This document shows, piece after piece, positions 59,875 to 64,000 of a stretch of 64,000 nucleotides of DNA. Source of the DNA: Thermofilales archaeon (GTDB lineage Archaea > Thermoproteota > Thermoprotei > Thermofilales > Thermofilaceae); contig JAPWTS010000002.1 of assembly GCA_028275925.1 (NCBI GenBank), forward strand, positions 1-64,000, written 5' to 3'. The translations under genes were made by a program, and so were the position numbers. The notes beneath the pieces are model-generated. The model ran no database searches and was not told the DNA's origin. It saw only the letters and a list, made by a program, of their open reading frames with translations. Every line of letters begins with the position of its first letter. Position 1 is the first letter of the stretch.

Positions 59875-60666
59875 GTGAGCTCGCTCGCTGGTTACGCAGC
59901 CGGCTTGGCGGTGCTGGCTCTCGCAGCCGCGCTCGCGAGGAAGCGCGGAGCCCTCGACGCGGGGGGAGTGGCGGCGGCGCTGGCCATCGGCTTGGTCCTC
60001 CTCGCCGCCAGCTGGGTCGCGCTAGCGCTCATGATCGCGTTCTTCGCCTCTTCCACCGCCCTGACGTTCTACAGGTACAGGGAGAAGGAGAGGGTGGGCG
60101 CGGCAGAGAAGAAAGGGGGGAGGAGCGCCGCGCAAGTCCTCTGCAGCGGCGGCGTCCCCGCGGCGGTGGCTGCGGCGTCGCTGCTCGCTCCCGAGCAGGG
60201 GGCCCGGCTCCTCTTCGCTGCCGCTAGCGCCATCGCCTACGCCAACGCTGACACGTGGGCCGCGGAGCTGGGCTCGCTCAGCGGGACGCAGCCCCGCCTC
60301 ATCGTGAAGCCCCGCGTCAGGGTACCCCCGGGCGTGTCGGGAGGGGTCACGCCGCTGGGTGAGGTGGGGGCGGCTAGCGGCTCCGCGCTCATAGCGCTCG
60401 CGTACTACGCGATGACCGGCGGGAACGCGCTCGCTGTGTTCCTGCTGGGGTGGGCTGGCGAGGTGGTGGACGCCGCCCTCGGGGCCCTTTTCCAGGTCAA
60501 GTACGTTTGCCCGAAGTGCGGGGTCTTGTGGGACCACCCGGTTCACGTCTGCGGTAGCGAGACGGCCTACCTCCGAGGGTTCAAGTGGATGAAAAACGAG
60601 GTGGTCAACCTGGTGACCGAGCTCGCGGTCGTGTCCGCGGCGCTGCTCACTTCACTACATCCGTGA
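59875..60666 (+). CDS. DUF92 family membrane protein (VTE6/TMEM19-like)
   Basis: 263 residues from GTG 59875, 26 bp after TATA-like ctataag (59846-59852). SSTALTFYRYREKERVG, YANADTWAAELGSLSGTQPRLI and GGVTPLGEVGAASGS are the family motifs, shared with phytyl-phosphate kinase VTE6, in six or so hydrophobic segments. A C-terminal CPKCGVLWDHPVHVCG segment may bind zinc. Archaeal members may phosphorylate a prenyl phosphate, which would fit lipid recycling; unproven. The 3' end overlaps the next convergent gene by 20 bp. Confidence 0.85.
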   Translation: MSSLAGYAAGLAVLALAAALARKRGALDAGGVAAALAIGLVLLAASWVALALMIAFFASSTALTFYRYREKERVGAAEKKGGRSAAQVLCSGGVPAAVAAASLLAPEQGARLLFAAASAIAYANADTWAAELGSLSGTQPRLIVKPRVRVPPGVSGGVTPLGEVGAASGSALIALAYYAMTGGNALAVFLLGWAGEVVDAALGALFQVKYVCPKCGVLWDHPVHVCGSETAYLRGFKWMKNEVVNLVTELAVVSAALLTSLHP

Positions 60667-61030
60667 AGTCGAAGCCCACGGGCCCCAGCTCCTGGGTGTC
60701 GAGCTCGAGCTCGATCTTGTGCTCGCCTGGCGCGAGGCCCCTCCCCAGCTCCAGCGTTATCGTGATCTCGTCGCCGACGGCCACGTAGAAGCTCTTGTCC
60801 GCCGCTTCGGACGCTTTCATCTTCCACCCCTTGAACTCGATCCAGATCTTGTCGGGCGGCACCTCCTGGTCGTCGACCTTCGCTCTGAGCCTCCCGCGGA
60901 CCGTGCCTCCGCCGAGCGTGTTGCGCAGCTTCAGGCGTACGCCGTCGGGAGCTCCGTCCCCGTTCAGGTCGACGTTCTCGAGGCTCCCCTTGACGTACAG
61001 CTGACGTAGGAGGTACCTCGGGATGAACAT
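60647..61030 (-). CDS. Small beta-rich protein of unknown function with a DxNxDG motif
   Basis: 127 residues. MFIPRYLLRQLYVKGSLENVDLNGDGAPDG opens it; DLNGDGAPDG resembles a Ca-binding EF-hand or dockerin-like loop. The rest alternates short strands (LRNTLGGGTVRGRLRAKV, ITITLELGRGLAPGEHKIELEL). No signal peptide. Conserved-looking but no family recognised. Confidence 0.55.
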   Translation of the reverse strand: MFIPRYLLRQLYVKGSLENVDLNGDGAPDGVRLKLRNTLGGGTVRGRLRAKVDDQEVPPDKIWIEFKGWKMKASEAADKSFYVAVGDEITITLELGRGLAPGEHKIELELDTQELGPVGFDFTDVVK

Positions 61031-61087
61031 TGCCCCCTCGAGGGTTTCCCCATTGTACGTTAAAATGGTTAGCGGCGAGTGGTGGTG

Positions 61088-62023
61088 TTAGCGGCTCGCT
61101 AGTATGCGCTCGATGTACTGCCTGAGCTGGCAAGCCTTGCACACTTCGCCCGAGGACGGCATCCCGCACACGCGGCAGCTCCTGAAGGGGCCGCCCCTAT
61201 CGAGGAGGGGCGCGAGCGCGTTTTTGAGGGCGATGACCCGGTGCTTGACGCCAGGGTCCCGCTCGGCGACCTCGTTGAGCCACCTGCGCAGCGGGTGCCT
61301 CAGCGAGTAGACGATGTAGGGGCATTCCACCGGGGGGCTCTCGATACCGTGCAGCAGCGCGTAAGTGAGCACCTCCTTTTCCGGAATAAAGTAGAAAGGC
61401 TTCACGCGGGGCACCAGCTTCTCGTGAACCCGCTCGCTCCTGGGCCCCTCCCTAGCGATGGACGGCAAGTTGGCCTGGAGAGCGTTCATGAGGAAGGCCT
61501 GAGCCTCGTCGTCCAGGTTGTGGGCTGTCGCGAGCTTGTCGGCGCCCAGCTCTAGAGCCGCGCGGTTGAGCAGGTACCGCCTGAAGACTCCGCACACTGT
61601 GCACGGCTTGTACCTGAGGCCGTCCTCCATCAGCGCCGACACCGCTTCGTCGAGCGTGAAGCCGAGCTCCTCTCTGAACGATTTCACGACGAGCTCGACG
61701 CCCCACCTCTTCGCGTAGGCTTCGGCGGCCCTCGCCTTCTCTTCGCGGTAGCCGCGGATGCCCTCGTCCACGAGCACCGCCACGACCTCTACGCCGAGCG
61801 CGTCCGCGTGCTTCGACATGAGGTACAGGAGGGTGAGGCTGTCCTTCCCCCCGCTCACCGCGACGGCTACGCGCTCGCCCCGCTCGAACATTCGGAGCAG
61901 CCTGGTGGCTTCGAGGAAGCGCCGCTCGAAGTAAGAGGAGAAGTGCTCCTCGCAGAGGTGGACGCCGGCGTAACCTATCCTGATCACCGCTCTTCTGCCG
62001 CACAAGGAGCACTTCACGTTCAC
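61088..62023 (-). CDS. ttuA: tRNA 2-thiolation enzyme TtuA/Ncs6-type
   Basis: 311 residues. N-terminal zinc finger C5-x2-C8 ... HLCEEH, PP-loop SGGKDS (56-61), CTVCG and ECPY Cys residues that hold the [4Fe-4S] cluster, and C-terminal zinc finger CRVCG ... CKAC. It thiolates U54 of tRNA (2-thioribothymidine) in thermophiles using a TtuB-like sulfur carrier. GTG start about 30 bp from the shared TATA at 62051-62060. The AT-rich box between it and yhbY may serve both. Confidence 0.9.
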   Translation of the reverse strand: MNVKCSLCGRRAVIRIGYAGVHLCEEHFSSYFERRFLEATRLLRMFERGERVAVAVSGGKDSLTLLYLMSKHADALGVEVVAVLVDEGIRGYREEKARAAEAYAKRWGVELVVKSFREELGFTLDEAVSALMEDGLRYKPCTVCGVFRRYLLNRAALELGADKLATAHNLDDEAQAFLMNALQANLPSIAREGPRSERVHEKLVPRVKPFYFIPEKEVLTYALLHGIESPPVECPYIVYSLRHPLRRWLNEVAERDPGVKHRVIALKNALAPLLDRGGPFRSCRVCGMPSSGEVCKACQLRQYIERILASR

Positions 62024-62049
62024 AGCTCTCCCGCGCGCGGGGGCGCCGC

Positions 62050-62061
62050 GCTTATATATCG
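62050..62061. promoter_or_regulatory. Bidirectional TATA box between ttuA and yhbY
   Basis: CTTATATATCG (62051-62061), palindromic in its core, lies about 25 bp from the ATG of yhbY (62080) and about 31 bp from the GTG of ttuA (62023). It is a third case of one AT-rich element between divergent genes. Confidence 0.5.
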
Positions 62062-62079
62062 CTCGCGATCGAGAGCCCG

Positions 62080-62358
62080 ATGCGCTCGGCGGAGGCTGGT
62101 GAGGAGATCGTAGTGGTCAGGGTGGGCAAGAAAGGGATCACAGAGGGGCTTCTCGCGGAGCTCGACAACGTCCTGCGGGCTAGAGGGGTCGTCAAGGTGA
62201 AGCTGCTCAGGAACTTCCGCGAAGCGTACGGGGTGGAGAGCGGGAACAAGCGGGAGGTTGCCGCCGAGCTGGCAGAGGCGCTGGGCGCCGAGGTGGTGGA
62301 GGTTCGCGGCTACACGATCGTCCTGAGGCGGCGGAGAGCCCGGGGTGGAGCCAAGTGA
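62080..62358 (+). CDS. YhbY/CRM-domain RNA-binding protein
   Basis: 92 residues. VVVRVGKKGITEGLLAELDNVL, KVKLLRNFREAYGVE and VRGYTIVLRRR are the CRM/YhbY fold motifs, including the GxxG-like RNA loop. It binds ribosomal or other structured RNA. ATG 62080 is 25 bp from a TATA box. Its end overlaps the next gene start. Confidence 0.93.
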   Translation: MRSAEAGEEIVVVRVGKKGITEGLLAELDNVLRARGVVKVKLLRNFREAYGVESGNKREVAAELAEALGAEVVEVRGYTIVLRRRRARGGAK

Positions 62359-62957
62359 GCGGCTACTACGCCCACCCGACCGCGGTGGTTGAGGAGGGCG
62401 CCGAGGTGGGCGAAGGCACGCGCATATGGCACTTCGCCCACGTGAGACGGGGGGCTCGGGTCGGCAGGAACTGCAACATAGGCAAGGGCGTGTACATCGA
62501 CGCCGGCGCGGTCGTCGGGGACGAGGTGAAGATCCAGAACTTCGTGTCCGTGTACAGGGGCGTTACCGTTGGATCCCGCGCGTTCCTCGGGCCGAGCGCG
62601 ACCCTGACGAACGACCTGTACCCCCGCTCCTTCTCCAGCTCCTGGGAGCTGGTGCCCACGGTCATCGAGGAGGGGGCGTCGATCGGGGCCAACGCGACGA
62701 TCGTTTGCGGGGTGAGGATCGGGCGCTACGCGATGGTGGGGGCCGGCTCGGTTGTGACGCGCGACGTCCCGCCGCACGGCCTCGTGTACGGCAACCCCGC
62801 CCGGTTGAGGGGCTTCGTCTGCTACTGCGGCAGGAGGTTGAGGAGGGTCGTGAGGATCACCAGATCGGCCGTAGTCTTCAAGTGCGAGCACTGCGGGAGC
62901 GAGGTTGAGGTCCCGAGGGAGGACTACGAGAGGATGGTCCTCGAGACCTCTCTCTAA
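62355..62957 (+). CDS. Left-handed beta-helix acyltransferase with C-terminal zinc ribbon
   Basis: 200 residues. Hexapeptide repeats (VEEGAEVGEGTRIWHF, VRRGARVGRNCNIGKGVYIDAGAVVG) form a left-handed beta-helix, with the conserved loop TNDLYPRSF. It resembles WbpD/WlbB-type N-acetyltransferases of UDP-sugars. The C-terminus adds a zinc ribbon (CYCGRRL...CEHCGSE) of uncertain role. It overlaps yhbY by 4 bp and the convergent metallophosphoesterase by 4 bp. Confidence 0.85.
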   Translation: MSGYYAHPTAVVEEGAEVGEGTRIWHFAHVRRGARVGRNCNIGKGVYIDAGAVVGDEVKIQNFVSVYRGVTVGSRAFLGPSATLTNDLYPRSFSSSWELVPTVIEEGASIGANATIVCGVRIGRYAMVGAGSVVTRDVPPHGLVYGNPARLRGFVCYCGRRLRRVVRITRSAVVFKCEHCGSEVEVPREDYERMVLETSL

Positions 62958-63751
62958 ACCTCGAGGAGGGCTTTGCTGAGGAGCTCGACCGTCCCGAAGT
63001 CGTAGACGCCGCTGCCGAGCTCGACGACGAAAGCCCTCATCGACGCGACGTCCACCTCCCTGAGGAGGGGGGAGAGGAACTTCGTCCGCGGGACGTTGAC
63101 CTCGGTGCCCGGCATCAGCGGGGACAAGGCTGGGACGACCACCAGCGCCGCCTCCCCGTACGAGCCTACGAGGAAGCTCTTCAGCTTCACGCTCACGCCC
63201 AGCTCGTCGCGCAGCAGGACCGCCGGGTGCTCGTGCCCCATCACCACGCACTCCACGCCCCCGCTCCACGCGTCGAGAGGCATCTCCTTGTGCCCGTGGA
63301 TGAACAGGTAGCGCCCCTCTTTCAGGTAGGGGTCGTGGAGCGGCACCTCGAGGCGCTTCAGGATCGGGATGAGGAAGTTGTCGTGGTTACCGCGCACCAC
63401 GTGCGCTTCGACCCCCCGCTCCTTGAGGGTCGAGAGGAGGTCGAGCGTCTCGCTCCACTCCTGCTTCAGCGCGCTGCCGAACTCGTGCTTCACGTCGCCC
63501 AGGATGATGAGCTTGCGCACGCCGGTCTCCTCCAGCGCCCTCAGGACGAAGCTCTTGATGAACCTGTACTGCACCGGGGGCAGGTGGACGCCCGCCTCCT
63601 CCAGCGCCTGCTCGTAGCCGATGTGGAGGTCGGCGACCACCAGCGCGTCGAGGTCCTCGACTAGGAGGCCTAACCCCACCGCGCGCAAGCCGGGCGCTAG
63701 CGCGGCGCTCGGCAGCCTCTCGAGCTGCTGGAGAGCGCTAACCTCGCTCAT
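62954..63751 (-). CDS. Calcineurin-like metallophosphoesterase
   Basis: 265 residues. ADLHIGYE, ILGDVKHEFG, RGNHDN, FIHGHKE and MGHEHP give the five dimetal motifs. This is the archaeal SbcD/ICC-like branch without the DNA-repair fusion; substrate unknown. The N-terminal ALQQLERLPSAAL is Leu-rich. The ATG start overlaps the stop region of the HTH protein gene, so the two form an operon. Confidence 0.87.
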   Translation of the reverse strand: MSEVSALQQLERLPSAALAPGLRAVGLGLLVEDLDALVVADLHIGYEQALEEAGVHLPPVQYRFIKSFVLRALEETGVRKLIILGDVKHEFGSALKQEWSETLDLLSTLKERGVEAHVVRGNHDNFLIPILKRLEVPLHDPYLKEGRYLFIHGHKEMPLDAWSGGVECVVMGHEHPAVLLRDELGVSVKLKSFLVGSYGEAALVVVPALSPLMPGTEVNVPRTKFLSPLLREVDVASMRAFVVELGSGVYDFGTVELLSKALLEV

Positions 63752-64000
63752 CCCTAGGCCTGATGATGAAGCGAGGGGGATATATCCTCTCGCTCCGGCA
63801 GCGCGGGCACTTCGACGGCTTCTTCAACCTCTTCAAGTCCCTGAACACGTAGCCGCACGACTTGCACGTCGGCGGCTGCACCAGCAGCACGAAGCCGCTG
63901 TTCTTGAGGCTGTGAGCGATGTGCTCCAGATCCTCGTAGATGCTGGCGGCCTCGCGGGGGTCGAGCCCCAGCTCCCTGGCTATCTCCCCGACGTCCATCG
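63738..64000 (-). CDS. HTH/Zn-ribbon transcriptional regulator, cut by the window edge
   Basis: The visible 86 residues are a winged-helix N-terminal piece (DVGEIARELGLDPREAASIYEDLEHI) and a C-terminal zinc ribbon (CKSCGYVF...KCPRCRSE). Family members usually have about 10-15 residues before the visible Met (63998), so it is probably truncated by the window edge. Its 3' end overlaps the metallophosphoesterase gene by 14 bp. Confidence 0.75.
   Translation of the reverse strand, partial: MDVGEIARELGLDPREAASIYEDLEHIAHSLKNSGFVLLVQPPTCKSCGYVFRDLKRLKKPSKCPRCRSERIYPPRFIIRPRDERG

Noticed and set aside
1-64000. CRISPR arrays, rRNA genes, integrated virus
   Set aside because: No regularly spaced repeats, no rRNA-like sequence and no viral structural genes were found on reading both strands.

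Overview
The window is GC-rich DNA (roughly two thirds G+C by eye) from a thermophilic archaeon, most likely a member of the Thermoproteota (crenarchaeal side). Lineage markers are an Orc1/Cdc6 initiator, a short XPF nuclease without a helicase domain, a two-domain protein disulfide oxidoreductase, an archaeal-type IleRS, an aLhr-type helicase, geranylgeranyl diphosphate synthase next to isopentenyl phosphate kinase, a presenilin-like protease, ADP-forming acyl-CoA synthetase, TtuA, and tRNA-Ala genes with introns after position 37. GTG starts dominate. A TATA-like box centred 24-30 bp upstream of the start codon precedes most first genes, which implies leaderless mRNAs; I used this to choose many starts. 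No rRNA genes, CRISPR arrays or prophage were seen. The genus cannot be fixed from the sequence alone.

Layout. 1-2.1 kb: edge of a membrane-anchored protein and a tnpB-only IS200/IS605-type element. 2.1-9.7 kb: cdc6, xpf, a HemK2-like methyltransferase, ileS, tRNA-Ala(CGC), a tandem-GNAT protein and rnhB. 9.7-15.1 kb: a very large gene that joins a secreted glycoside hydrolase family 2 enzyme to an FtsX/MacB-type ABC permease and an unrecognised cytosolic domain. 15.2-22.7 kb: M20 peptidase, pyrG, cysS, ROK sugar kinase, a thioredoxin-like protein with a Cys cluster, a degenerate iron-ADH-fold protein, and tRNA-Ala(TGC). 22.8-31.9 kb: a polytopic GT-C-like protein, a secreted propeller protein, prs, hypF and thiI. 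32-39 kb: ADP-forming acyl-CoA synthetase, H-protein, GH1 glycosidase, a nuclease-fold orphan, sufC-sufB. 39-47 kb: an ASCH protein, lhr-type helicase, and pyrK-pyrC-pyrD interrupted by a relic of the tnpB element, then an alpha/beta hydrolase. 47-55.6 kb: speD, a kinase, a rhomboid protease, a PPP phosphatase pair, DedA-like, RidA, a PfkB kinase, YjbQ, an AsnC-type RAM domain, a presenilin homologue, idsA and ipk. 55.9-64 kb: a BchI/VWA pair, PDO, a DUF92 protein, ttuA, YhbY, a left-handed beta-helix acyltransferase, a metallophosphoesterase and an HTH/Zn-ribbon protein.

How the genes fit together. Several sets belong to one pathway: pyrK/pyrC/pyrD with pyrG and prs (pyrimidines and PRPP), idsA/ipk (isoprenoid lipids), sufC/sufB (minimal Fe-S assembly), thiI/ttuA with cysS and ileS (tRNA thiolation and charging), and GH1, GH2-FtsX, ROK and PfkB kinases (sugar use). 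The two tRNA-Ala loci are near-identical copies that include the promoter. Three divergent gene pairs appear to share one bidirectional TATA box.

The most unusual content is the GH2-FtsX fusion and the pair of tnpB elements (one with an intact TnpB gene, one reduced to promoter plus N-terminal remnant). Everything here is read from sequence by eye; no alignments or database searches were run.
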